From Rubrivivax sp. (GTDB lineage: Bacteria > Pseudomonadota > Gammaproteobacteria > Burkholderiales > Burkholderiaceae_C): a DNA stretch of 54,293 bases. The stretch's first letter is position 1. The number at the start of each line of letters is the position of its first letter. The notes beneath the pieces were generated by a model, which was not told the DNA's origin, ran no database searches, and saw nothing but the letters and a program-made list of their open reading frames with translations. The stretch is taken from contig JAEUPH010000137.1 of the NCBI GenBank assembly GCA_016790395.1, positions 1 to 54,293 on the forward strand. Direction: 5' to 3'. The position numbers were made by a program, and so were the translations under genes. Below are positions 37,910 to 46,107 of this stretch, in pieces.

Positions 37910-38962
37910 TCAGGGCATCAGGCCCGCAGCCGCCGTGATTTCGCTGAGCTGGCCGGCGTTGACCATCACCCAGCGCAGCGTCAGGCCGCCGGCCAGCACC
38001 AGCACGGCGGGGAGCACCGTGTGCGGGACCTTGTGCGCCAGTTCCAGCGCCTGCCAGACCAGAGGCACCAGCACGCCGACCACCACCACGCCGCCCCAGA
38101 AGGCGAGCGCGTAGGGCCCGCTGGTGATGATCGATGCGGCGGCCGCATGCGAAGCCGAACTGGTGAAGAGGTTGGCCAGCAACAGGCCGATGAAGACCAG
38201 CTCGGCCACCAGGAAGACCTGGTCCTGGCGCACCAGGGCCTGCGCGGTGGGCTGGTCGGGGTGCTGCGGCCCCAGCGGCAGCAGCAGCGATGAGATGGCG
38301 CCGCCCACCATGCCCTGCGGCGCGCCGCGGCCCTGCAGCAGCGTGGCGGCGATGTGCATGGTGGCCACGCCCGCCGACAGGCCCGAGACGAGGAACAAGG
38401 GCCCCAGGATGGCGCTGTTCCAGAGCGGCCGGGCCACCATCGTGTTGAGCAGGATGCCGGTGTAGATGCCCAGGCCGATGCCGAGCACCACGTTGGCCCA
38501 ACCCAGCGCCTGCATCCACTTCGGGTTGCCGGTGATGGCGTCCGAGGCCCTCTGCAGCACCGGGAGCAGGCGCCCGAGCCAGGGCCAGGCCTCGTGCAGC
38601 CGCACCACGGCGGAGAGCATCAGCACGGCGTAGACGACCAGCAGCACCCAGGAGCCCCAGGCCATCGGCGACGCGTACTGGAAGGTCGTGTAGATCCGCC
38701 AGACGTAGAGCCGGTGCGTCAGGTCCAGCAGCAGGGCCAGCATGCCGATGTTCATCAGCACGAAGCCCAGCAGCGGCGTCTGCATGGAGAAGAAGCGGCG
38801 CGTGTCCTCGCCCTTGGCGGTGCGCAGCATGGCCAGGCCGCCCAGCACCATCATGCCGGCGACGATGCCACCGACGAACAGGTACAGCGGGATCTCCCAG
38901 CTCCAGACCGCCAGGTGGGGGTCGATGAGCGGGTTGTGACGTGTGGAGGTGAACTCGAGCAT
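37910..38962 (-). CDS. NrfD/PsrC-family membrane subunit
   Basis: A 350-residue integral membrane protein with eight to nine transmembrane segments, of the NrfD/PsrC family that exchanges electrons with quinone. Recognisable are WSWEIPLYLFVGGIVAGMM at the start and the MAWGSWVLLVVY segment. It is the membrane anchor of the complex formed with the ferredoxin-like and molybdopterin subunits upstream. It starts 12 bases after the B subunit stops. Confidence 0.92.
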   Translation of the reverse strand: MLEFTSTRHNPLIDPHLAVWSWEIPLYLFVGGIVAGMMVLGGLAMLRTAKGEDTRRFFSMQTPLLGFVLMNIGMLALLLDLTHRLYVWRIYTTFQYASPMAWGSWVLLVVYAVLMLSAVVRLHEAWPWLGRLLPVLQRASDAITGNPKWMQALGWANVVLGIGLGIYTGILLNTMVARPLWNSAILGPLFLVSGLSAGVATMHIAATLLQGRGAPQGMVGGAISSLLLPLGPQHPDQPTAQALVRQDQVFLVAELVFIGLLLANLFTSSASHAAAASIITSGPYALAFWGGVVVVGVLVPLVWQALELAHKVPHTVLPAVLVLAGGLTLRWVMVNAGQLSEITAAAGLMP

Positions 38963-38974
38963 GACGGCTGCTCC

Positions 38975-39514
38975 TCAGGTCAGGTAGAAGATGCGCGGCC
39001 GGGTGCCGGCTTCGGGCAGCAGCGTGTGGTGCTTGCGCGTGGCGAGCAGCCGGTTCACCTCGCTCTTGGGGTCGTCCAGGTCGCCGAAGTACATGCAGTG
39101 CGTGGGGCAGACCGAGACGCAGGCCGGGTCCTTGCCCTCCTTCACGCGGTGCAGGCAGAAGGTGCACTTGTCGACGTAGCCCTGCGGGTGCACGAAGCGG
39201 GCGTCGTAGGGGCAGGAGGCGATGCAGGCCTTGCAGCCGATGCACTTGTTCGCCGTCACCTGCACCGTGTGGCCGAACTCCTCGACGTGGCTGGCGCCCG
39301 TGGGGCAGCAGCTCACGCAGGGCGGGTTGTCGCAGTGGTTGCAGCGCTCGGTGCGGATCTCCATCGTCAGCGCGGGGAAGGTGCCCCGCACCTCGGTGGC
39401 GATCCAGTCGCGGCAGTAGCCTTGCGGCACCTGGTTCTCGGTCTGGCAGGCCACGACACAGTCCTGGCAGCCCACGCACTTGCGCGTGTCGATGACCATT
39501 CCGAAGCGGGCCAT
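38975..39514 (-). CDS. PsrB/PhsB-like four-cluster [4Fe-4S] subunit
   Basis: A 179-residue iron-sulfur protein with four cysteine groups: CVGCQDCVVAC, CNHCDNPPCVSCCP, CIGCKACIASCP and CTFCLHRVKEGKDPACVSVCP. It carries electrons between the molybdenum subunit and the membrane subunit. No TAT signal of its own, so it is presumably exported with the A subunit. One base separates it from the A gene. Confidence 0.94.
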   Translation of the reverse strand: MARFGMVIDTRKCVGCQDCVVACQTENQVPQGYCRDWIATEVRGTFPALTMEIRTERCNHCDNPPCVSCCPTGASHVEEFGHTVQVTANKCIGCKACIASCPYDARFVHPQGYVDKCTFCLHRVKEGKDPACVSVCPTHCMYFGDLDDPKSEVNRLLATRKHHTLLPEAGTRPRIFYLT

Positions 39515-39515
39515 G

Positions 39516-41705
39516 TCAGGCCTCCTTCACAAGGCTGACGAAGTTGGTGTGGATGCTGGTGGCCCCCATGATCGGGTCCGTCCGGTAGCTGCTGTTCAGC
39601 TGGCCGGCGCTGGCGCCCTTCAGGTAAGCGGTCTTCATCAGCTTGTTGCTGTGGCCGAAGCCGTAGACCATGTACACCGTGTCCTCGCGGATGCGCTGCG
39701 TCGCCTTCACGCGCACCCGGTTGCTGAGCACGCCGTCCTGGTTCTTCAGCTGCACGTACTCGCGGTTGCGGATACCAAGCCTGGCCGCCGTGGCGGTGTT
39801 GACCCAGATCTCGTTCTCCGGCATCAGGTCATGCAGCAACGGGTTGGTCTGGGTGCGGCTGAAGGTGTGGCCGGGCGCGCGTCCGGTGATGAGCCGGAAG
39901 CTGCCGGGTGGCGCCTCCGGGTGCTTCGTGTACTTGGGCACCGCATCGAAGCCCTTGGCGGCCAGCTGGTCGGACCAGAACTCCACCTTGCCGCTGGGCG
40001 TGCCGAACTCCAGTTCCAGCCCTTCCTCCACAGTGATGGGCTTGTGCGGCGCCATGATCACGCCCTCGGTCTTCAGCTTTTCCCAGCTGTGGCCCGACTT
40101 CTCCACACGGACCTTGAGGTACTCCTCCAGGTCCTTGAAGGGCATGCAGTCGCCGATGCCGAGCTTGTTGGCCAGTTCCTTGGCGATCCACCAGGCCGGC
40201 TTCTGCTCGTGCGGCGCGGCCACCACCGGCTGCCGCAGCGCGGCCCAGCCGTTGCGGCCGAAGCCCGTGAGCAGTTCGTCGTGGCGCTCCAGGAAGGTGG
40301 TGTCCGGCAGGATGACGTCGGCCCAGCCGGCCATCTCGCTGGGCATGGTCTCGCAGACCACCAGCAGGTCGAGGTTCTGGATCGCCTTGATCGTCTCGGC
40401 CTCGCTCGGCAGCGCCTGCATCAGGTTGGTGGAGTACACGAACCAGCCCTTGATGGGGTAGGGCTTGCCGCTCACGGTGGCGTCGCGGATGGCGGTGGTG
40501 ATGCCTTCGTCGGCGAAGGGATAGATGTCGGCCTCGGCGCCGTCCAGCCGGTGCCTGGCGTGCTCGGGGTACTTGTTCAGGCCGTAGGGCGCCATCGAGA
40601 TGCCCTGCGCGACAAAGAGGCCACCCTTGCGGCCGTAGTTGCCCAGCAGCGCGTTGAGCAGCGCGATGCCGCGGCTGCGCTGCGTGTCGTCGCCGTACCA
40701 GTTGACGCGCCGCCCGGGGTGCACGATGGTGGCAGGGCGGTGGCTGGCCATCTCGCGCGCCGCGGCGACGATCAGCTCCGGCGACACGTCGCACTGCTCG
40801 GCCGCCCACTTGACGGTGTTGTCCTTGATGGCATCGACGAACTTGTCGAAGCCATGGCCGTGCTTGGCGACGAAGTCCTTGTCGTAGCGGCCTTCCTGCA
40901 CGAGCAGGTTGCACCAGGCCAGGATCAGCGCCAGGTCGGTGCCGGGTTTCACCGGCAGCCAGTACTTGGCCTTGCTGGCCGCCACCGAGAAGCGCGGATC
41001 GACGACGATCACCGAGGCCCGCCGCTCGACAGCCTGCGCGAACTCCTGCACCTGCGAGTTGTGCATGTTCTCGCCCAGGTGCGAGCCGATGAGCACCAGG
41101 CAGTCGGTGTTCTTGATGTCGGTGGGCTCGGGGCTGCCCACGCCGGCGCCATAGGTGAGCAGGAAGCCCACGTCGCGCGCGCCGCGGCACTGCGCGTAGG
41201 AGGAACCGGCGTAGTTGATGACGCCCCAGGTCTTCAGCACGTGCTGGAAAAAGCGCTGGCCGAAGCCGTGGTTGAACAGCGCCACCGACTCCGGCCCGTG
41301 TTCGGCCTTGATCTTGTTCATGCGCTCGGCCACGAAGGCCAGCGCCTCGTCCCAGCTCACGGCCTTCCACTGTTCCTTGCCGCGCTCACCCACGCGCATC
41401 AGCGGCTGGCGCAGGCGGTCGGGGTCGTAGTGCGCGCCCACGGCCCCGGTGCCGCGCGGGCACAGTCGGCCGTTGCTCTGCGGGTCGCGCGGGTTGCCCT
41501 CGAACTTCCAGAGCTTGCCGTCGCGCACGTGGGCGATGCCGCCGCAGCGCCAGAAGCACATCTCGCAGAACGTCGGGATCTGTTTCACCTCTCCCGGCGC
41601 CGTCGAGGCGTCGAGAAGGCCGGCGGTGGACCAGGTACCGGCCGCCGAAGCGCCCAGGGTGGCCGCCGAGATCGACAGGAAACGGCGGCGGGTGAATGAC
41701 GACAT
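39516..41705 (-). CDS. PsrA/PhsA-like molybdopterin oxidoreductase (polysulfide/thiosulfate type)
   Basis: A 729-residue catalytic subunit with a TAT signal (FTRRRFLSIS). The N-terminal [4Fe-4S] ligands are Cys47, Cys50, Cys54 and Cys82 (CEMCFWRC, RLCPRG). The molybdenum ligand is Cys173 in SYAQCRGARDVGF, the same residue number as in the structurally known Thermus PsrA. Length and periplasmic export fit polysulfide or thiosulfate reductase and not the longer cytoplasmic SoeA sulfite dehydrogenase; substrate and direction remain open. A CGGAGAA ribosome binding site precedes ATG 41705. The operator-like repeat at 41771 lies 66 bases upstream. First gene of A-B-C-FadL-rhodanese. Confidence 0.92.
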   Translation of the reverse strand: MSSFTRRRFLSISAATLGASAAGTWSTAGLLDASTAPGEVKQIPTFCEMCFWRCGGIAHVRDGKLWKFEGNPRDPQSNGRLCPRGTGAVGAHYDPDRLRQPLMRVGERGKEQWKAVSWDEALAFVAERMNKIKAEHGPESVALFNHGFGQRFFQHVLKTWGVINYAGSSYAQCRGARDVGFLLTYGAGVGSPEPTDIKNTDCLVLIGSHLGENMHNSQVQEFAQAVERRASVIVVDPRFSVAASKAKYWLPVKPGTDLALILAWCNLLVQEGRYDKDFVAKHGHGFDKFVDAIKDNTVKWAAEQCDVSPELIVAAAREMASHRPATIVHPGRRVNWYGDDTQRSRGIALLNALLGNYGRKGGLFVAQGISMAPYGLNKYPEHARHRLDGAEADIYPFADEGITTAIRDATVSGKPYPIKGWFVYSTNLMQALPSEAETIKAIQNLDLLVVCETMPSEMAGWADVILPDTTFLERHDELLTGFGRNGWAALRQPVVAAPHEQKPAWWIAKELANKLGIGDCMPFKDLEEYLKVRVEKSGHSWEKLKTEGVIMAPHKPITVEEGLELEFGTPSGKVEFWSDQLAAKGFDAVPKYTKHPEAPPGSFRLITGRAPGHTFSRTQTNPLLHDLMPENEIWVNTATAARLGIRNREYVQLKNQDGVLSNRVRVKATQRIREDTVYMVYGFGHSNKLMKTAYLKGASAGQLNSSYRTDPIMGATSIHTNFVSLVKEA

Positions 41706-41770
41706 GGGGCTTCTCCGTACGGCTGCATGCGGGAGACAGCTCGCGGGTTCGTGGCCCGCGCCGTTTCTGC

Positions 41771-41786
41771 ATACCCAATACGGTAT
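41771..41786. promoter_or_regulatory. CsoR/CstR-type operator, copy 2
   Basis: ATACCCAATACGGTAT repeats the element at 34766-34781 (ATACCCTGTATGGTAT): identical outer bases, identical 6-base spacer between ATACC and GGTAT, 13 of 16 positions equal. It lies in the 150-base gap upstream of the PsrA-like gene. Two copies in front of two sulfur operons support common control by the local CsoR/CstR-type protein. Confidence 0.72.
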
Positions 41787-41854
41787 ACCTGTCACACGGG
41801 TTTTCCCTGACCCAAGTCAAGACCACGACCAGTGCCGTGGCGCGACAGGCACGC

Positions 41855-43501
41855 TCAGAAGCGGGAACCGGCCGGGCGACGTTGGGCGCCTGACCAGGCC
41901 GAGTCGGCAGCCGCACGAGCTGCGTCAGCGGGCCGGCCCAACGCGTTCAGGGCCTGCGCACGCCCCTGCAGCGACCAGGCATTGGCCGGGTAGTGGCGCA
42001 GATCCTCGTCGTAGGCCCGCAGCGCCTCGGCCGGGCGCCCAGCCGCCAGCAGCGCCGCACCCAGCGCCTGGCGCACAGGCGCGCCCACGACATGCGGTTC
42101 GTCGTAGGCCAGCGTGTCTTCCAGGGCCACGGCGGCCTGCAGCGCGGCGACGGCGGCGTCAGCATCACCCCGAGCCGCGGCCTGCTCGGCGCGCAGCTGG
42201 TGGGCCGCCAGCGCAAGCAGCGTGCCCACCGGATGCAGGTTCTTGACCTTGAGTCCGCTCACGGCCGGGTCAGACGTCAGCGCCTGCAGGCGCGCCGCCT
42301 CGACTTGTGCCTCGCGCGGGCGGCCGAGCCGGGCGAAGGCGCAGCCGCGGGCCGCGTGCCACAGCGCCAGCGCATAGCCTCCGGGGCCGTCTGGCGGACG
42401 GGTGCCCGTCGCGAGTTCCTCCCACAGTCCGAAGCGTTGCCGCGTCAGGAACGGCAGGGCCAGGAGGTGCTGGACGGTGGCCGTGCCGGGATTGCGCCCC
42501 CCGGGCCCGCAGGCCGCCGGCCCGGCTTCGTCGGCGGCTTGCAGGGCCAGGCCCTGCCGTCCGGCCATGCCGGCGGCCGCCCAGAGGAAGTGCTGGTTGT
42601 GCGCGACATAGCCCACGCGGTAGGCCGACTGCGCGTCGACCTGCGCCAGGTAAGCCGCGTCGGCGGCGATGGCGCGCTGGTTCGCCGCGATGGCCTCGGC
42701 ATAGCGCCCGGTGCGGAGGTCGATGTGCGACGGCATGTGCAACAGGTGCGGCGCGCCCGGGTAGGCGCTGCGCAGGAACGCGGCGCTGGCGTCCGCACGC
42801 GCCGGCTGCGGCGAGCTCTCCTGCAGGTGGATCCAGTAGTGGTGCGCGCCGGGCTGCCGCGGATCGAGGGCCAGCGAGCGCTGCAGCAGCCGCTCGATCG
42901 ACGGGGTCCAGGGCTGGGGCCGGCCGTCGGGCTGCCACCAGTCGTAGGGATGCAGGTTGAGCTGCGCCTCGGCGGCCAGCAGTTGCACGAAGGCATCGCG
43001 CGGCCGGCGCCGGGCCAGGTCCACGGCAGCCTCGGCATAGGCCTCTTCCTGCAGCTCACCCTCCCGCGGGTGCCGAAAGGCCAGCAGCTGCACCAGCTCC
43101 CGCACCGTTGCGCTCGCCCGCGCGGCACCGGCCCGCGCCAGCGCCAGCGAGATGCGCGGCGCATCAGCAGGCTCGGGATCGGTGTTGATGTTCGGACCCA
43201 GGGCCCAGGCCAGGCCCCACCAGGCCAGCGCGCAGCCCGCGTCGCGCGCAGCCGCCGCTTCGAAGGAACGGGCCGCCTCTGCGGGGTTGAAGGCATAGAC
43301 CAGCATGAAGCCCTGCTGCACGTAGCGCCGCGCCAGGGCGTCGGCGCTGTCCACCGGGTGGCTGTGGCCGTCCAGGCCGGCGAGCAAGGGCGCCACGGGC
43401 AAGGGCCGGGCGCGAGGGCTTCCTGACGCCGCGCCAGCGGCCACCGCGGCCGCCGAGGCCAGCCATGACCGCCGCGTCCAGGCGGGCCGGGCGCTGCCCA
43501 T
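41855..43501 (-). CDS. TAT-exported tetratricopeptide protein
   Basis: A 548-residue protein with a TAT-type signal (WTRRSWLASAAAVAAGAA) and TPR-like repeats throughout, starting with YAFNPAEAARSFEAAAARDAGCALAWWGLAWALGPNIN, a block characteristic of a conserved TPR family of unknown role, and ending with ALRAYDEDLRHYPANAWSLQGRAQAL. Four His-rich turns (GAHHYWIHL, HLLHMPSHI, AHNQHF) might bind metal. It begins four bases after the DUF3297 gene ends and is upstream, on the same strand, of the sulfur operon but separated by 150 bases with an operator. Confidence 0.82.
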   Translation of the reverse strand: MGSARPAWTRRSWLASAAAVAAGAASGSPRARPLPVAPLLAGLDGHSHPVDSADALARRYVQQGFMLVYAFNPAEAARSFEAAAARDAGCALAWWGLAWALGPNINTDPEPADAPRISLALARAGAARASATVRELVQLLAFRHPREGELQEEAYAEAAVDLARRRPRDAFVQLLAAEAQLNLHPYDWWQPDGRPQPWTPSIERLLQRSLALDPRQPGAHHYWIHLQESSPQPARADASAAFLRSAYPGAPHLLHMPSHIDLRTGRYAEAIAANQRAIAADAAYLAQVDAQSAYRVGYVAHNQHFLWAAAGMAGRQGLALQAADEAGPAACGPGGRNPGTATVQHLLALPFLTRQRFGLWEELATGTRPPDGPGGYALALWHAARGCAFARLGRPREAQVEAARLQALTSDPAVSGLKVKNLHPVGTLLALAAHQLRAEQAAARGDADAAVAALQAAVALEDTLAYDEPHVVGAPVRQALGAALLAAGRPAEALRAYDEDLRHYPANAWSLQGRAQALNALGRPADAARAAADSAWSGAQRRPAGSRF

Positions 43502-43505
43502 GTCG

Positions 43506-43745
43506 CTAGCGGTAGAAGGCTTCCACCGTGCCCTTCAGGGTGATGAGCATCGGCCGACCCTTGCGGTCCACGGTGCGACCGGCCGGGACCTTGACCCAGC
43601 CTTCGCTCACGCAGTACTCCTCCACGTCGCTGCGCTCCTTGCCGTTCAGGCGGATGCCGATCTCGTGTTCGAACACGGCGGCGACGTAATGCTTGCTGCG
43701 GGGGTCGACCGAGAGGTGGTCGGGCAAGGCGGGGCGGTTCTCCAA
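43506..43745 (-). CDS. DUF3297 family protein
   Basis: A 79-residue protein matching the DUF3297 family (LPDHLSVDPRSKHY at the start, IGIRLNGKERSDVEEYCVSEGWV, then PMLITLKGTVEAFY at the end). Small, cytoplasmic, function unknown, frequent in proteobacteria. It lies between a small rhodanese gene and the TPR gene on the same strand. Confidence 0.85.
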   Translation of the reverse strand: MENRPALPDHLSVDPRSKHYVAAVFEHEIGIRLNGKERSDVEEYCVSEGWVKVPAGRTVDRKGRPMLITLKGTVEAFYR

Positions 43746-43799
43746 GGTCTTTCTCGCGGGGGCGGCGCGGGCGCCGGAGCCGGCATTGTCAGGCCGCGC

Positions 43800-44114
43800 T
43801 CAGGCGCGGCGGATCGCGCGCCCCAGGCTCATCGCCAGGCCGCCCACGCCGCCACCATCCCGCACCTGGCCGTAGCCCATGCGGACCAGCAGCGCGGCAG
43901 CCATGCGCGAGCGCACGCCCGAGGCACAGCACAACAACAAGGGCGCGGACTTGTCGGGCGCCACCTCGCCGATGCGCGTGACCAGCTCGTCCAACGGCAG
44001 ATTGGTCGAACCGTCGATGTGGCCGGACGCGAACTCGCCACGCGAGCGCACATCCAGGAGCTGCCAGGCCGCACCGGCATGCGACGCTTCATGGCCGGCT
44101 TCAGGCGTCATCAT
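43800..44114 (-). CDS. Single-domain rhodanese
   Basis: A 104-residue cytoplasmic rhodanese with active-site loop LLCCASGVRSR, which has two adjacent cysteines, and the N-terminal LLDVRSRGEFASGHIDGSTNLPLDEL. The C-terminal part is Gly-rich (VRDGGGVGGLAMSLG). Two consecutive ATG codons (44114, 44111) follow a GAGG element; a TTG at 44147 is also in frame. The upstream AT-richer region contains an inverted repeat at 44160 that might be an operator. Confidence 0.88.
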   Translation of the reverse strand: MMTPEAGHEASHAGAAWQLLDVRSRGEFASGHIDGSTNLPLDELVTRIGEVAPDKSAPLLLCCASGVRSRMAAALLVRMGYGQVRDGGGVGGLAMSLGRAIRRA

Positions 44115-44159
44115 CACCTCGCGAAGGGAATCCCGACAGGTCGACAAAGTTCATCTTTG

Positions 44160-44177
44160 TATCGGCATTGACTGATA
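44160..44177. promoter_or_regulatory. Candidate inverted repeat upstream of the small rhodanese
   Basis: TATC-N10-GATA sits in an unusually AT-rich stretch (about 44150-44185) 46 bases before the rhodanese start. It may mark a promoter or a binding site for an ArsR/BigR-type sulfur regulator; it does not resemble the two CsoR-type operators. Short arms, so weak evidence. Confidence 0.3.
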
Positions 44178-44230
44178 TATTGGCCAGCCTACCACGGCCT
44201 GCCTGAGTTGAAAAGGGCCGGGCGCAGCGC

Positions 44231-44992
44231 TCAGGCCAGCGGGCGACGGAAGCCTGCAGCAGCCTCCATCAGCGCCCGCGTGTAGGCGGCCTGCACGCGG
44301 CCGGCTGCCAGGTCGGCCCCGGCCACGGTCTCGACGATGCGGCCGCGCTGCATCACTGCCAGGCGTTCGCACAGGTGCGTGACCACGGCGAGGTCATGGC
44401 TGACCATCACGAAGCTCAACTGCCGCTCGCGCCGCAGCCGCTCAAGCAGGTTCAGCACCTCGGCCTGCACCGAGGCGTCCAGCGCCGAGGTGGGCTCGTC
44501 CAGCAGCAGCACCTGCGGCTCGAGGATCAGCGCCCGAGCGATGGCCACGCGCTGGCGCTGGCCGCCGGAGAGCTGATGCGGGTAGCGGAAGCGGAAGCCC
44601 GCGCCCAGGCCCACCTCCTCCAGCGCGCGCTCGATGCGAGCCTCGCCATCGGCCAGCCCGTGGATGGCCAGGGGCTCGGCCAGTGCCCGGTCCACGGTCT
44701 GGCGCGGGTGCAGGCTGCCGTACGGGTCCTGGAACACCATCTGCACCTGACGCCGGAAGGCCTTGCTGCCCGGCTCGGGCACGGGCGGTGCACCGGCCTT
44801 CGCTGTCAGTGCCACCTCGCCGCCAGCCCGGCGGGCCAGGCCGCACACGGCGCGCAGCACCGTGCTCTTGCCGGATCCCGATTCGCCCACCAGGCCGAAG
44901 CTCTCGCCGGGTTGCACCTCGAAGCTCACGCCGTCGACAGCCGCAAAGCCGTCGAAGACCACGCGCAGCGCGTCGACGCGCAGACCGATCAC
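44231..44992 (-). CDS. Peptide-type ABC transporter ATP-binding protein (DppF/OppF-like)
   Basis: A 253-residue ATPase: Walker A GESGSGKST, Q-loop MVFQDPYGSLHPR, signature LSGGQRQRVA, Walker B VLLLDEPTSALD and H-loop VSHDLAVV. The QDPYGSLHPR segment is typical of OppF/DppF-class ATPases. Last gene of the importer operon, 10 bases after the first ATPase gene. Confidence 0.93.
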   Translation of the reverse strand: MIGLRVDALRVVFDGFAAVDGVSFEVQPGESFGLVGESGSGKSTVLRAVCGLARRAGGEVALTAKAGAPPVPEPGSKAFRRQVQMVFQDPYGSLHPRQTVDRALAEPLAIHGLADGEARIERALEEVGLGAGFRFRYPHQLSGGQRQRVAIARALILEPQVLLLDEPTSALDASVQAEVLNLLERLRRERQLSFVMVSHDLAVVTHLCERLAVMQRGRIVETVAGADLAAGRVQAAYTRALMEAAAGFRRPLA

Positions 44993-45002
44993 GGCCAGGC
45001 CT

Positions 45003-45836
45003 TCAAGCCGCCCACGCGGCTTGCCGGTCCAGCACCGGCAAAGGGTGGCGCGGCGCGTTCAGGCGCGGCAGGCAGTCCAGCAGGCCGCGGGTGTAGGGGT
45101 GCTCCGCCTCGTGCAGGCGCGCCGCGGGCAGCGCCTCCACCACCCGGCCGGCGTACATCACGAGCACGCGGTCGCAGAACGAAGACACCAGGCGCAAGTC
45201 GTGCGAGATGAGAACCAGGCCCATGCCGCGCTCGGCGACGAGCTTGTCCAGGATGCCCAGCACCTGCAGTTGCACGGTGACGTCCAGGGCCGAAGTGGGC
45301 TCGTCGGCGATGAGCAGTTCCGGGCCGGCCACCAGCATCATTGCGATCATGGCGCGCTGGCCCATGCCGCCGGAAACCTCGTGCGGGTAGAGCCGGGCCA
45401 CGCGGGCCGGGTCGTCGATGCCCACCTGGGCCAGCGCGTCCAGCGTGCGATCGCGTCGCTCGCGGCGAGACATCGGGCTGTGGGCCTGCAGCGTTTCCTC
45501 GATCTGCGCGCCGATCGTCATCACAGGGTCGAGCGAGAACTTCGGGTCCTGCAGCACCATCGCGATGCGGCCGCCGCGCAGCGCGCGGCGCTGCGCGGGC
45601 GGGCAGTTGAGCAGGTCGATGCCAGAGAACTCGAGCCGACGCGCGCTGACGGCCCCACCCGGCGCCGTGAGGCCCAGGATGGCCCGGCCGGTCTGGCTCT
45701 TGCCCGAGCCCGACTCGCCGACGATGCCCATGCGCTCGCGCCCGAGCGTGAAGCTCACGCCGCGCACCACCTCCTGGGCCGGCCCGTCGCGCGACGGGTA
45801 GGCCACGCGCAGGTCTTCGACCGTCAGCAGCGTCAA
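45003..45836 (-). CDS. Peptide-type ABC transporter ATP-binding protein (DppD/OppD-like)
   Basis: A 277-residue ATPase with Walker A GESGSGKSQT, QDPKFSLDP, signature VSGGMGQRAM, and Walker B LLIADEPTSALDVT; the EHPYTRGLLDCLPRL C-terminal segment is the OppD-type helper region. No ATG fits; I use TTG 45836, overlapping the FmdB stop as TTGA. Frame upstream of this is open but has no ABC character. Confidence 0.9.
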   Translation of the reverse strand: MTLLTVEDLRVAYPSRDGPAQEVVRGVSFTLGRERMGIVGESGSGKSQTGRAILGLTAPGGAVSARRLEFSGIDLLNCPPAQRRALRGGRIAMVLQDPKFSLDPVMTIGAQIEETLQAHSPMSRRERRDRTLDALAQVGIDDPARVARLYPHEVSGGMGQRAMIAMMLVAGPELLIADEPTSALDVTVQLQVLGILDKLVAERGMGLVLISHDLRLVSSFCDRVLVMYAGRVVEALPAARLHEAEHPYTRGLLDCLPRLNAPRHPLPVLDRQAAWAA

Positions 45837-46060
45837 TGGATGCCGCAGGCGCCGGGGCCGTCGGGGTGGCCGCAGCTGCCACAGGGGCCCATGGCGGGCA
45901 TGGGCGCGGCCTCGGCGCCGGCGTTCGAGGTGGCGAACACCGAGAGCTTCTTCTCGAGCGAGACGGAGTGGCAGGCCGGGCATGCGGGCACGGTGTCGGA
46001 GCGCACGAGGGTTTCGAACTGCTTGCCGCAGTCCTGGCAGGCGTATTCAAAGATGGGCAT
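45833..46060 (-). CDS. FmdB-family zinc-ribbon protein
   Basis: A 75-residue protein starting MPIFEYACQDCGKQFETL with a four-cysteine zinc ribbon (CQDC ... CPAC), the FmdB/CxxC_CxxC_SSSS family. The C-terminus adds a Met/Ala/Gly stretch with two more cysteines (CGSC). FmdB proteins are putative regulators with no defined target. It is embedded in a peptide-transporter operon between permease and ATPase, overlapping the ATPase start. Confidence 0.9.
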   Translation of the reverse strand: MPIFEYACQDCGKQFETLVRSDTVPACPACHSVSLEKKLSVFATSNAGAEAAPMPAMGPCGSCGHPDGPGACGIH

Positions 46061-46107
46061 GGCGGTGTCCTGGGTCGATTTGCCGATTTTCGCGCAGCGG
46101 CGCGACT

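Noticed and set aside
39516..41705. SoeA cytoplasmic sulfite dehydrogenase
   Set aside because: The protein has a TAT signal and is only 729 residues, fitting the exported Psr/Phs type; SoeA is cytoplasmic and longer.
43794..43809. Terminator hairpin CCGCGC-TCAG-GCGCGG at the small rhodanese end
   Set aside because: Six-base stem without a T-run, overlapping the stop codon; not convincing as a terminator.
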